64,000 nt of DNA from positions 62,001 through 126,000 of the forward strand of contig NZ_QUAK01000038.1 in the NCBI RefSeq assembly GCF_003429565.1, read 5' to 3'. A program made the position numbers and the translations under genes. This DNA is from Streptomyces triticagri. Its GTDB lineage: Bacteria; Actinomycetota; Actinomycetes; Streptomycetales; Streptomycetaceae. The notes beneath the pieces were generated by a model that ran no database searches, was not told the origin of the DNA, and saw nothing but the letters and a program-made list of their open reading frames with translations. Positions 51,297-60,203 of this stretch are shown here, piece after piece; the first letter of the stretch is position 1, and the number at the start of each line of letters is the position of its first letter.

Positions 51297-52848
51297 AGTG
51301 CGCCTCCGCCCACCACTGGCTCTGTTCCAGTACGAGCAGCCAGGCCGGGCCCTCCTCGGTGACGATCTGCATCCGGACGAGGCGGCGGGCCCGGTCTGCG
51401 TGCCACCACTGTTCGAGGGCCGGCCACGGACCCGCCCATCCCTGTACCGCGACGGGCCGGCAGCCCTTGACGATCAGCCGGGCCGGTGGCGCGGACAGGA
51501 CCAGGCGTGCGGAGACCGCCACCGACTCGCCCCGGGCATCGAGCAGTCGGGCCGGTTCCGGCTGGGCGGGCACCCACGCGGGGTAGGGAGCGGGCAGCCG
51601 GCCGGGCCAGGGACCGTCGGGCAGCCCGTTCTCGGGCGGTACGTCGCCGAAGGCCACCCGGACGGCCCGTTCGGCGGGCCCCCGGCCGCCGCCGGTCTCG
51701 GCCCGGGTCACGGCATGGTGTCCGAGCATCGCCTGCAGCCGGGCGGCGGCGGCCGCCATCTCCGCGGTCGCCGACCGTCCGCCGAAAAGGAGCTCCTGTC
51801 GACCGGTCGCCGCGCTCAGCGCCTCCGGACGCAGCGCGAGCCGGACGATGCCGGCGGCTGCTCCGCCGTCGTCGGCCAGGGCACCGGTCTCCTGCCAGGC
51901 GGTGAGCTGCCAGCGCACTCGCTCGGCGACTGCGAGCTCCGAGAGCTTCCCCTCGTGCCGCCACAGCCGGGCCAGCCTCCTTCCGCCGTTGTGCGGGCCG
52001 GCGCCGCCGAGTTCGAGAGCGACCTCGATCCGGGCGCACACCGCGCCGGCCGCGGCGAGGCGTTCGTGCAGCCGTCGTGCGAGTTCCTTCGCCGCGAACG
52101 CGACCGGCTCGAGCAGGGTCACGGCAGGTTCGAAGGCGTGGGCGACGGTGAGGTCCTGCCCGGGTGTCCGGGTACTCAGGCCGCGTGCCTCCAGGCCGCG
52201 GGCGGTGCGCTGGGCAGCCGCACCGTCCGCACCGAAGCGGGCCGTCACCTTGTCACCGGGCAGCGCCGCGAAGGCACCGAGCGTGGACAGCCCCATCCGG
52301 GAGAGGAGCACCGCGAGCTCCGGCCGGCCGAGCACGCCCACCGGGTACGGGGCGAGGAATCGCGCTGTCCGCCCCGCGGGGACGAGCCGGCCCTGGCGGG
52401 CGGCCAGCGCGGCGGCGAACACGGTGTCCGCGACACCCACCCGTGCCGTGAAACCGACAGCCGAGATCGCCTCGGTGATCCGGTCGGCGAGGGCCTGCTC
52501 GCCGCCGAAGTAGCGGGCGGGACCGCGCGCGGGCAGGACGAGAAGGCCGGGGCGGATCACCTCCCAGCGGGGGGCCGCGTGCTGCTCCAGGTACTGCAGA
52601 ACCGGTTCGAAGCAGCGGGTCTCGCCCGCCACGTCCCGTTCGAGCAGCTCCAGCTCGGGTGCCCGGCCGGCCGCCTGCCGCAGTCGCATCCCGCGGCGTA
52701 CTCCGAGGGCCCGGGCGGCGGCCGAGCAGGCGACGACCTTCCCGCCCGCGACGACGGCGGTCGCCCGCGCCCCATCGGGGTTGCTGCCGTCGGCGACGAT
52801 GGGCCAGTCGGGCAACCAGGCACAGAGGACCCGTTCGACGGTACTCAT
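51289..52848 (-). CDS. imuB: ImuB, non-catalytic Y-family polymerase homologue
   Basis: A 519-residue Y-family-like scaffold of the mutasome. The polymerase fold is recognisable (LGVRRGMRLRQAAGRAPELELLERD; VGVADTVFAAALAA), but the catalytic acidic SxDE-type motif is replaced by GLLVLPARGPARYFGGE, as expected for ImuB. A beta-clamp-binding-type pentapeptide QELLF is present at 351-355, followed by the ImuB C-terminal region. ATG 52848 overlaps the imuA' stop. It recruits DnaE2 to the sliding clamp (established for mycobacterial ImuB). Confidence 0.94.
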   Translation of the reverse strand: MSTVERVLCAWLPDWPIVADGSNPDGARATAVVAGGKVVACSAAARALGVRRGMRLRQAAGRAPELELLERDVAGETRCFEPVLQYLEQHAAPRWEVIRPGLLVLPARGPARYFGGEQALADRITEAISAVGFTARVGVADTVFAAALAARQGRLVPAGRTARFLAPYPVGVLGRPELAVLLSRMGLSTLGAFAALPGDKVTARFGADGAAAQRTARGLEARGLSTRTPGQDLTVAHAFEPAVTLLEPVAFAAKELARRLHERLAAAGAVCARIEVALELGGAGPHNGGRRLARLWRHEGKLSELAVAERVRWQLTAWQETGALADDGGAAAGIVRLALRPEALSAATGRQELLFGGRSATAEMAAAAARLQAMLGHHAVTRAETGGGRGPAERAVRVAFGDVPPENGLPDGPWPGRLPAPYPAWVPAQPEPARLLDARGESVAVSARLVLSAPPARLIVKGCRPVAVQGWAGPWPALEQWWHADRARRLVRMQIVTEEGPAWLLVLEQSQWWAEAHYG

Positions 52849-53588
52849 CCGACGACGCGCAGGCCGCGGGGCGCCTCGGACGGCGCGGCGGGGGACGCGT
52901 CATCCGGGGTGTCCACGGCGTCGGAGGTGTCCTCGAAGGGGCAGGCCCGCCCGTCCGGACCGGGCAGCCACAGTTGTACGGTGCGCGGCGCCCCGCCCGC
53001 CGCTCCCCGCCCGGTGGCCGCGACCTGTACACGCCTGGCCCGCAGCAGCCCGTGCCCGGCGCCGACGCCCTCCCAGCGGGACGCGGTCACCGCCATCCGC
53101 AGCTCGGCGCCCTCCCAGGCTCCGGTGGTGAGCAGCACTGCTCCGGTACGGCGAAGCACGGCCGAGAGCCGCCGGGCCTGCCGGCCGAGAGCCGGGCCGA
53201 GCGGTCCGAGCAGCAGCACCGGCACGGACTCCGCGAGCGTGGCGACGACATCGGGCCAGCGCCGGCCGGGGCGGTCCACCCATAGCCCGGTGCCGACGTT
53301 CAGGCCCATCGACTCGGCAGCCAGCACGCCCAGCTGAGGCAGCCCGACGACCGCCCAGGCGCCCGCCTCGGTGGCGGCCGGTGCCGCCAGGGCAAGCAGC
53401 AGCGGCAGGTCCTGCCCCACGCTCACGGCCGAACCGGGGCGCAGTCGGCCGCCGGGCAGCAGGGACTCGAGCTCGGAGGCCACCGGAAGCCCGGTGCCGA
53501 TTCGCGCATCGTCCCTGCTGAGGACCGGTACTGCTGACGCCATGATCTGAGCATCGGACAACAGTTCGAATATCGCAAGACGACTCAC
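52845..53588 (-). CDS. imuA': ImuA'-type mutasome protein
   Basis: A 247-residue RecA-fold-like accessory protein from GTG 53588 (AGAGG five bases upstream). ATG 53543 (232 residues) is an alternative. The core reads LLPGGRLRPGSAVSVGQDLPLLLALAAPAA and WAVVGLPQLGVLAAESMGLNVGTGLWVDRPG, but the P-loop is degenerate. It is the first gene of imuA'-imuB-dnaE2. A LexA-type box lies at 53554-53569, inside the longer reading frame but just upstream of the ATG, which favours the shorter start or an operator within the leader. Confidence 0.88.
   Translation of the reverse strand: MSRLAIFELLSDAQIMASAVPVLSRDDARIGTGLPVASELESLLPGGRLRPGSAVSVGQDLPLLLALAAPAATEAGAWAVVGLPQLGVLAAESMGLNVGTGLWVDRPGRRWPDVVATLAESVPVLLLGPLGPALGRQARRLSAVLRRTGAVLLTTGAWEGAELRMAVTASRWEGVGAGHGLLRARRVQVAATGRGAAGGAPRTVQLWLPGPDGRACPFEDTSDAVDTPDDASPAAPSEAPRGLRVVG
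53554..53569. promoter_or_regulatory. LexA (SOS) box candidate TCGGACAACAGTTCGA
   Basis: Matches the actinobacterial LexA palindrome TCGAAC-N4-GTTCGA with one mismatch (TCGGAC). It lies 11-26 bp upstream of ATG 53543 of imuA' and 19 bp into the frame that starts at GTG 53588. DNA-damage induction of this cassette through LexA is known in mycobacteria. Confidence 0.65.
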
Positions 53589-53808
53589 TGGTACCTCTGG
53601 GCACCCCATCCGCCCCACGGACCCGGCACGGGCCCAACCTCCTTTCCCTGCAAGGAGATCGCGCCCTCCACACGCGCCCTGGGTGAATTTCCTCACCGGG
53701 ATCCGGGACCCGGGGCCGATCCGGGATCCAGGGTTGTCGTGTGCGACCCGGCCACCCATTCGCCCCCGCCCTGCTGCGGGCCCCCGTCGTACGGTCGACT
53801 GTGGGGGC

Positions 53809-54885
53809 ATGACGCAGCAGCCTCCGTCCTCCGGTGCCCCGCCGAGTCTTCTCTCCGAGGTGAGGAGCGCCGTCACCCCGCGGGCGGCGATGCTGGTGAT
53901 CGGCGTGCTCGCGCTCCAGCTCCTGTTCATCGCCTCGTACGTGGGGGCCTTGCATCATCCGAAGCCCACGGACGTGCCGTTCGGGGTGGCCGCGCCCACG
54001 GCACGGGCCGCCGAGCAGACCGTGGCGCGGCTCGGGAAGCTGCCGGGCAAGCCGCTGGACGCACGCACGGTGGCCAACGAGGCCGAGGCGCGCAGGCAGA
54101 TCCAGAACCGGGAGATCGACGGCGCGCTGGTCGTCGACCCGCGGTCCCCCACCGACACCCTGCTGGTCGCGTCCGGCGGCGGCAAGGCGCTGTCCACGGC
54201 GCTCGAGACGCTGACCGGGCAGCTCGAAGGGGCCGAGCAGCGGACGGCGCGCACCGTCGACGTGGCGGCCGCGTCGGCCAAGGACTTCAACGGCCTGTCG
54301 TCGTTCTATCTGGTGGTCGGCTGGTGCGTGGGCGGGTATCTGTGCGCCTCGATCCTGGCGATCAGTACGGGGGCGCGGCCGGCGAATCCGAAGCGCGCGG
54401 TGATCCGGCTCGGCACCATGGCGCTCGTCTCCGCGGTCGGCGGGCTCGGCGGTGCGCTCATCATCGGGCCGGTGCTCGGGGCACTGCCCGGCAGCGTGGC
54501 CGCCCTGTGGGGCCTCGGCACCCTGGTCACCTTCTCGGTGGGCGCGGCCACCCTCGCGCTGCAGGGCCTCTTCGGGATCGTCGGGATCGGTCTGGCGATC
54601 CTGCTCATCGTGGTCGCGGGCAATCCAAGTGCGGGCGGCGCCTTCCCGCTGCCGATGCTGCCACCGTTCTGGGAAGCGATCGGCCCCGCACTGCCGCCGG
54701 GCGCGGGCACCTGGGTGGCGCGCTCGATCGCCTACTTCCAGGGCAACGCGGTCACCGGGCCGCTGCTCGTGCTCTCCGCCTGGGCCGTGGCGGGCGTACT
54801 GCTCACCCTGCTCTGCGCCGTCCTGCGGCAGCGCGGCACGGAGCGTCCCACCGACCCCACGCGCGCATTGCCGGAGACCGGATGA
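53809..54885 (+). CDS. ABC-2/YhgE-like membrane protein
   Basis: A 358-residue protein with one N-terminal span (AMLVIGVLALQLLFIASYVGAL). An extracytoplasmic domain of about 130 residues follows (VPFGVAAPTARAAEQTVARLGKLPG), then five spans (about 175-345). This layout is that of YhgE/Pip or DUF3533-type ABC-2-like permeases. No ATPase gene is adjacent. ATG 53809 was selected as it leads directly into the polar N-terminus; upstream open frame is non-protein-like. The gene overlaps the acetate transporter start (ATGA). Confidence 0.78.
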   Translation: MTQQPPSSGAPPSLLSEVRSAVTPRAAMLVIGVLALQLLFIASYVGALHHPKPTDVPFGVAAPTARAAEQTVARLGKLPGKPLDARTVANEAEARRQIQNREIDGALVVDPRSPTDTLLVASGGGKALSTALETLTGQLEGAEQRTARTVDVAAASAKDFNGLSSFYLVVGWCVGGYLCASILAISTGARPANPKRAVIRLGTMALVSAVGGLGGALIIGPVLGALPGSVAALWGLGTLVTFSVGAATLALQGLFGIVGIGLAILLIVVAGNPSAGGAFPLPMLPPFWEAIGPALPPGAGTWVARSIAYFQGNAVTGPLLVLSAWAVAGVLLTLLCAVLRQRGTERPTDPTRALPETG

Positions 54886-55544
54886 GCCTGCTCAATCGGG
54901 CCGGGCCCGCTGCCCAGGCCGTATCGGTCAAGCGGATGGAGCCGTCCGCGCAGGCCCAGCTCGGGCCGCTCGGGCTGACCGGGTTCATCGTCGTCACCAC
55001 GATCGCCACCGGGATCGACGCCGGGGTGCTTCCGGAGAAGCTCGCGCACTCCGTACTGCCGGTGGTCGGCTTCTTCATCGGCGGTCTGGCCCAGCTGCTC
55101 GCGGGGCTCTTCCAGGCACAGCGCGGCGACACCTGGCACGCCACGGTCTTCTGCGGATTCGGCTTCTTCTGGATGGCGAAGGCCGTGCTGCTGCAGTGGG
55201 TGCTGCCGGGCCTCGACGCCTCGACCGGCGGGGACGTGCTGGGGCTGTTCACCCTGCCCTGGGTGTTCGTGGTCTTCGTGCTGTGGCTGGCGGCCTGGCG
55301 GATCCATCTGGCGCTGCTGATCACCTTCAGCTGCGTGCTCGTGGTGTTCGTGGCGATGACCTGCAACGGCTTCACCGGCGAGGTGATCTGGAACCGGGTG
55401 GCCGGCTGGGCAGGTCTGGCCGCATCGGCCGGTGCGCTCTATCTGCTCGCGGGCCAGGTCCTGGCCTCCACCTGGGGGCGGCCGGTGCTTGCGATGGGCA
55501 GGTTCCTCGCGCCCGCGCTGCCCCAGGAACATCCGGAGACATGA
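54882..55544 (+). CDS. AceTr (GPR1/FUN34/YaaH, SatP-like) acetate transporter
   Basis: A 220-residue membrane protein with six spans. The family motif near the first span appears as AQLGPLGLTGFIVVTTIATG, a variant of NPAPLGL. Later conserved features are PVVGFFIGGLAQLLAGLFQAQRGDTWHATVFCGFGFFWMAKA. Members import acetate or succinate with protons. The start overlaps the upstream membrane-protein stop, so the two are translationally coupled. A strong hairpin follows 29 bp after the stop. Confidence 0.88.
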   Translation: MSLLNRAGPAAQAVSVKRMEPSAQAQLGPLGLTGFIVVTTIATGIDAGVLPEKLAHSVLPVVGFFIGGLAQLLAGLFQAQRGDTWHATVFCGFGFFWMAKAVLLQWVLPGLDASTGGDVLGLFTLPWVFVVFVLWLAAWRIHLALLITFSCVLVVFVAMTCNGFTGEVIWNRVAGWAGLAASAGALYLLAGQVLASTWGRPVLAMGRFLAPALPQEHPET

Positions 55545-55572
55545 GACGCCTGCGGGGGTGCCCATGACGAGC

Positions 55573-55603
55573 GTGCCCGGTCCGCGCGGAGCGGACCGGG
55601 CAC
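55573..55603. terminator. Bidirectional hairpin, perfect 13-bp stem
   Basis: GTGCCCGGTCCGC (55573-55585) and GCGGACCGGGCAC (55591-55603) with a GCGGA loop, between the converging AceTr and protease genes, 25-29 bp from both stops. Confidence 0.8.
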
Positions 55604-55627
55604 GTCGTCGGTGTGGAGCGAGCGGAA

Positions 55628-56716
55628 TCAGCCGATCTCGGCGCCGAGTACGTCGAGCGCCTCGGTCACCGGCTGGAAGAAGGTCTCGCCGCCGGAGGTG
55701 CAGTCACCGCTGCCGCCGGAGGTGAGGCCGACCGCCGCGTCGTCCGCGAAGAGCGAGCCGCCGCTGTCGCCGGGCTCGGCGCAGACGGTGGTCTGGATCA
55801 GGCCGTTGACGATGTCGCCGTTGCCGTAGTTCACGGTGGCGTCGAGCGCGGTGACCTCGCCGTCCGTGACCTGGGTGGTGGAGCCGCTGCGCTGCACCGC
55901 CATGCCCACGGTCGCCTCGGCGGCCTGGGTGATCGGCTGCGTCGAGCCGTTGTAGAGGTTGACCTCGCTCGGCGCGTCGGCGCTTTCGTCGTCGTACTTG
56001 ACGATGGAGAAGTCGTTGTCCGGGAACTGCGAGTCCTCCATGGTGCCGAGCGGGTTGCCGTCGGCGTCCTCCCAGGTGCTTCCCGCCTCGCCGCAGTGGC
56101 CCGCGGTGAGGAAGGCCGGAGCGCCGTCCTTGACCACGTTGAAGCCGAGCGAGCAGCGGCCGCCACCGCTGAGGATCGCGTCACCGCCGGCGATGAACTT
56201 CTTGAACTCGCCCTTGGTCTGCTTGAGTTCGGCCTTGCCGCCGAGTCCTTCGACGACCTTGCTGAGCTTCGCCCAGTCGGCGCCCTTGACCGTGCGGTCC
56301 GCCGTCACCACGACCTGGTTGGTGGTCGGGTCGGTGGCCCACGAGGTGCCGGGGATGGTCGCCTTGTCGGTGAGGGTGCTGCGCGCCGCCTTGAGGTCGG
56401 CGAGGGAGTGGTCGACCACTCTGGCCTTGGCGCCGGACTCCTCGACGGCCTTCGCGGCGTCGCTGTCGAGCACATTGACGACCAGGGACTTGGCCTTGGC
56501 GTCGTAGTACGTGCCGGCCGCGTCGCTGCCGAGGTCCTTGCCGAGTGTGGAAGCGAGCTTTCCTGCCGCCGTCGCCGAGAGGGTCTTCAGCTCGGGGGTG
56601 GCCGGTGCGTCCTCGCTGGCGTTCGCAGTCTGGAACGTCACGCCGGCCGCCACCAGTGCGGCAACTCCCGCACCTGCCACGGCCATCCGTCGCTTGGGTA
56701 TGCGTCGGTGCTTCAA
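55628..56716 (-). CDS. Secreted streptogrisin-type serine protease
   Basis: A 362-residue prepro-protease of family S1E. A signal peptide (about 1-33) and a propeptide to about residue 178 act as folding chaperone. The mature domain of about 183 residues has catalytic H207 (TAGHC), D235 (DNDFSIV) and S318 (GDSGGS). Four Cys pair as in streptogrisins. The TTG at 56716 is used as start, with AGGAGG seven bases upstream. It digests extracellular protein. No inhibitor gene is adjacent. Confidence 0.95.
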   Translation of the reverse strand: MKHRRIPKRRMAVAGAGVAALVAAGVTFQTANASEDAPATPELKTLSATAAGKLASTLGKDLGSDAAGTYYDAKAKSLVVNVLDSDAAKAVEESGAKARVVDHSLADLKAARSTLTDKATIPGTSWATDPTTNQVVVTADRTVKGADWAKLSKVVEGLGGKAELKQTKGEFKKFIAGGDAILSGGGRCSLGFNVVKDGAPAFLTAGHCGEAGSTWEDADGNPLGTMEDSQFPDNDFSIVKYDDESADAPSEVNLYNGSTQPITQAAEATVGMAVQRSGSTTQVTDGEVTALDATVNYGNGDIVNGLIQTTVCAEPGDSGGSLFADDAAVGLTSGGSGDCTSGGETFFQPVTEALDVLGAEIG

Positions 56717-57082
56717 CTCACGTCCTCCTGTGGGGGGTCGGGCCGGACGGGGCCGGAGGGCCGCGGCCGGTCCGGAGGCGTACCGGCATGAGACGGATTG
56801 CCGGACATGTCAGGGGAAATGCCCCGCAGTTGCGTCCATGCCAATTGGGTGGCAGCCACTATTCCCATGCCAACCCGTCGCACACAAGGTCGACTTCAGG
56901 ACGCGCACGCGACGACCACGGCGCGCCCTCCGGTCGTTCACATGCCCCGGTCGGAGCACGTCGATTCCCGCTGCAAACACCCGCTGCCAACACCGATGGG
57001 CCCTGGGTGAGGACTAGTCCTGTCCGGATTCCTTCGTTCCGGAGCTGGAATCGGCCACTTGGCGATCGCCGGCACCGGCGGG
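56717..57082. promoter_or_regulatory. Protease upstream region with palindromes
   Basis: A 366-bp gap holding no supportable gene. A perfect 12-bp palindrome AGGACTAGTCCT lies at 57010-57021, a TGCCA-N6-TGGCA inverted repeat near 56839-56854, and two CCATGCCAA direct repeats near 56837 and 56867. The protease promoter should lie in the right-hand half. GATTCC...GGAATC near 57028-57053 could be a weak terminator for the ABC operon. Confidence 0.4.
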
Positions 57083-57910
57083 TCAGCGGGTCAGCTTGAG
57101 GCTGTTGACGAAGAACCGCTGGGCGCAGAAGAAGAGGACGACGGTCGGCAGCGACACGAGGATCGCGCCACCGAGGACCACCGGCGGGCCCACCGAGGTG
57201 TAGACGCCCTGGAGTTCGGCGAGCGCGGCCATCACGGGCCGGATGTTGCGGCTGGCGCTCAGCGTGATGCCGAACAGCATGTCGTTCCACACGGCGACGA
57301 ACTGGAAGACGAAGGCGGCCACCATCGCGGACTTCGAGAGCGGCACATGGATCTGCCAGAACAGCCGCCACCACGAGGCCCCGTCGATGCGCGCGGCCTC
57401 GATCACCTCACGCGGCAGCGTCATGGCGTAGTTGCGCATGATGAAGAAGGCGAACGGGACGGCGATCGCCGCGTACACCAGGACGAGGCCGAGCTGCATG
57501 TCGTAGAGATCGAGGTTCGCGTACGACAGGAACAGCGGGCGCAGGAACACCTGGAGGGGCAGCAGCGCACCGGAATAGATCAGCCAGAACCACAGCGTGC
57601 GGCGGCGCACCGGCATGACGACCGCGGCGAAGGCGGCCATCACGGCGAGCAGGATGGCGAGCAGGGAGCTGGTCACGGCGTACAGCAGGCTGTTGCCCAT
57701 GGCCGGTCCGAGACGTGCCCGGTCCCAGGCCTGCGCCATGTTGTCGAACAGCCCGAATCCCTGGGGCCACCAGTGCGGGCTGCCGCTGTAATCGCCCGCG
57801 GGGACCGAGGCGTTGACGAGGACGAGCCAGGTCGGTACGGCCCACAGGAGGGCGAGCAGGATCAGTGTGGTGTTGCGCAGGATGCGGCCGCTGCCGCGTG
57901 TCCTCTGCAT
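57083..57910 (-). CDS. Carbohydrate ABC transporter permease, MalG type
   Basis: A 275-residue permease with six spans and EAA loop IEAARIDGASWWRLFWQIHVP. ATG 57910 was chosen: it is 2 bp after the stop of the partner permease and starts a typical basic lead (RTRGSGRILRNTTLILLALLW). It is the third gene of the second sugar operon, whose neighbour is a GH38-type gene, so mannosides are the likely cargo. No ATPase gene is present. Confidence 0.93.
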   Translation of the reverse strand: MQRTRGSGRILRNTTLILLALLWAVPTWLVLVNASVPAGDYSGSPHWWPQGFGLFDNMAQAWDRARLGPAMGNSLLYAVTSSLLAILLAVMAAFAAVVMPVRRRTLWFWLIYSGALLPLQVFLRPLFLSYANLDLYDMQLGLVLVYAAIAVPFAFFIMRNYAMTLPREVIEAARIDGASWWRLFWQIHVPLSKSAMVAAFVFQFVAVWNDMLFGITLSASRNIRPVMAALAELQGVYTSVGPPVVLGGAILVSLPTVVLFFCAQRFFVNSLKLTR

Positions 57911-57912
57911 GG

Positions 57913-58890
57913 TCAGTCTCCCTTGGCGTCGAGCTGGCGTCGCAGGTAGAGCCAGGACGCCGCGAGAACGATCAGCGTGAGGACCACCGCGATGGCGGCG
58001 CCGGCTCCTTCGTGCTGCAGCAGGAAGGTCTCCTGGTACATGGAGACGGCGAGGGTCTCCGTCGACCGGCCGGGCCCGCCGCGGGTGAGCACCCAGATCA
58101 GGTCGAAGGACTTGAGGCCGTTCGCCAGGCTCATGCCGATCACGATGATGGAGACCGGGCGGAGTTGGGGCAGGACGACATGGCGGAACCGCTGCCAGGG
58201 GCTCGCCCCGTCCAGGGACGCCGCCTCGAGGGTCTCGGGCGCGATGCCCTGGAGCCCGACGAGGAAGAGGATGACCGCCACACCGGTCGCCTGCCAGGTG
58301 TTGGCCAGGATCAGCACCACCGTGTTGCCCGGCCATTCCAGCAGCCAGCCCTGCGAAGGGGGATCGAACCCGAGGGCGGCCACGAGCTGGTTGAGCGCTC
58401 CGTCGGACGACAGCACGAAGTTCCATACGACGGCGACGGCGGCACCGGACAGGGCGTACGGCGCCACGACGCACAGCCGGGCGAAGCGCGACCAGCGGGT
58501 CGCGTCGGTCATACAGGCGATGGCGAGGCCGAGGGCGCAGGGCAGGATCACCGTGCCGGCCACCCACATCAGGGTGTTCTCGACCGAGCGGACCAGGTTC
58601 TCGTTGGTGAAGAAGAGCGTGTAGTTGTCCAGGCCGGCGAAGCCGGGGTTGCGGTGGTCGTCGGAGAAGCTGCGCCAGAGGGTGGCGGCGAACGGCGCGA
58701 GGAGCAGCGCACCGACGAGGAGTACGGCCGGGGCGAGGAAGCCGCCGGAGGCGAGCCGGTCGCGCAGTGCGGCCCTGCGCGCCGCGACGTCCCGTGGGGC
58801 CGACGGCCGGGCACGTGACTCGGTCGGAGTGGGGCCGTCCGGTTCCTGCCGGCCGGCGCCGGAGGCGGGCCGGGTGGTGGAGGTGCTCAT
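57913..58890 (-). CDS. Carbohydrate ABC transporter permease, MalF type
   Basis: A 325-residue permease with a polar Pro/Arg-rich N-terminus of about 50 residues, six spans and EAA loop LEAASLDGASPWQRFRHVVLPQLRP. ATG 58890 overlaps the binding-protein stop (ATGA), fixing the start although the frame is open further upstream. It partners the MalG-type permease. Confidence 0.93.
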   Translation of the reverse strand: MSTSTTRPASGAGRQEPDGPTPTESRARPSAPRDVAARRAALRDRLASGGFLAPAVLLVGALLLAPFAATLWRSFSDDHRNPGFAGLDNYTLFFTNENLVRSVENTLMWVAGTVILPCALGLAIACMTDATRWSRFARLCVVAPYALSGAAVAVVWNFVLSSDGALNQLVAALGFDPPSQGWLLEWPGNTVVLILANTWQATGVAVILFLVGLQGIAPETLEAASLDGASPWQRFRHVVLPQLRPVSIIVIGMSLANGLKSFDLIWVLTRGGPGRSTETLAVSMYQETFLLQHEGAGAAIAVVLTLIVLAASWLYLRRQLDAKGD

Positions 58891-60203
58891 GATTCGTCCC
58901 GCTTCCACGCCGCCCACTCGTCGGTGGCCCGCTCGTCCATGCTGCGCAGGGTGTCGGCGGGTGAGCTCTGCTGTGTCATGAAGGCCGCGATGTCCTGGGT
59001 GTTGCCCTGTACGAGATTGGGCGGGCTGGCCTCGCCGTACCGGATCAGACGGGTCACGCGCTCCCGGGCGACGGTCTCCTTGACCTCGGCGACCACGGGG
59101 TTGCCGGCCCGGACGACCGGGTTGGCGGAGCCGTCGCCGAGGAAGTCCGTCCACACCCGCTGCACGGACGGTGCGAGCCAGTTGCCCGCACTGGCCATCC
59201 CGGCCTCGTGCCGGGTGGCGCTGCGCGGGACGGCGAGCACGGCGCTCTCGGTGATCACCGACTTCTCGGCGCCTTTCGTGACGGTCGGCATCAGGAACGC
59301 GTCGTAGTCCTTGCCGGGGCGCATGCCGACCTCGGTGAAGCCCTGTGCCGCCCAAGTCCCGTGCAGGAACATGCCGATGCGGCCCGCCTTGAGTCCGGCG
59401 GCCCCGTTGCTCTGGTCGTAGTCGGGCGGGGTCATCCAGCCCTTGCGCATGAAGTCCTGCCAGATGTCGAGGGCCTGGCGGGGTACGTCGTCGGTGTACC
59501 GGGCCCGGCCGGCCATCAGTGCGCGGTAGAAGTCGGGGTCGATCTTGCTGATCAGCTCCTGGAACCATTCGTAGGCGGGCCAGTTGCCGAACTGGGTGGC
59601 CACGAACGGGACGACGCCCGCACGCTTGAGCACGGCGGCACAGTGCTTCAACTCGTCCCAGGTGGCGGGCGGGCGGAGCCCGAGCCGGGCGAAGAGGCGC
59701 TTGTTGTAGAAGACGACGTAATGGGATTCGTAGAGCGGTACGCCGTAGACCTTGCCGCGGTACGCCATGGAGGCGCGCTGGCTGCCGCGGACCCAGCCCT
59801 TCTTCTCGTAGCGGTCCCACAGCCGCGACAGATCGCTCAACTCGCCGCCGCGGGCGAGGGACTTGAGCTCGTAGCCCGCACCCCACTTGATCAGGTCACA
59901 GGCGCGGGAGGTCTGCAGCGTCATCTGCGTGACCTGTTTGTACGAGATGGCCTCGGGGTTGGACAGCGGGCGGAGGCGGTAGCCGGTCAAGGGTTTGAGC
60001 GCGTCGCCGGCCTTGCGATAGCCGTCGTCCCAGCTGCCGTTGTCGGTGCTGATGCTGACCGCGCCCGGTACGGCGGCCGTGCTGTCGCCCCGGGCACAGC
60101 CGGTGACGGCGAGGCCCGCGGCCCCTGCGCCGGCCGCGAGGAGGAGACGGCGGCGGTCGAACCCGGGGGGAGACCCCGTGCGCGCGGTGTCGAACGATCT
60201 CAT
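58887..60203 (-). CDS. Sugar ABC transporter solute-binding lipoprotein
   Basis: A 438-residue receptor with a Tat-like DRRRLLL and lipobox VTGC (C36). The family-1 solute-binding fold is seen in GKVYGVPLYESHYVVFYNKRLFARLGLRPPATWDEL and GAAGLKAGRIGMFLHGTWAAQGF. It is the first gene of the operon, divergent from GH38 across a 315-bp region, so it probably captures alpha-mannosyl oligosaccharides (inference). Confidence 0.93.
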   Translation of the reverse strand: MRSFDTARTGSPPGFDRRRLLLAAGAGAAGLAVTGCARGDSTAAVPGAVSISTDNGSWDDGYRKAGDALKPLTGYRLRPLSNPEAISYKQVTQMTLQTSRACDLIKWGAGYELKSLARGGELSDLSRLWDRYEKKGWVRGSQRASMAYRGKVYGVPLYESHYVVFYNKRLFARLGLRPPATWDELKHCAAVLKRAGVVPFVATQFGNWPAYEWFQELISKIDPDFYRALMAGRARYTDDVPRQALDIWQDFMRKGWMTPPDYDQSNGAAGLKAGRIGMFLHGTWAAQGFTEVGMRPGKDYDAFLMPTVTKGAEKSVITESAVLAVPRSATRHEAGMASAGNWLAPSVQRVWTDFLGDGSANPVVRAGNPVVAEVKETVARERVTRLIRYGEASPPNLVQGNTQDIAAFMTQQSSPADTLRSMDERATDEWAAWKRDES

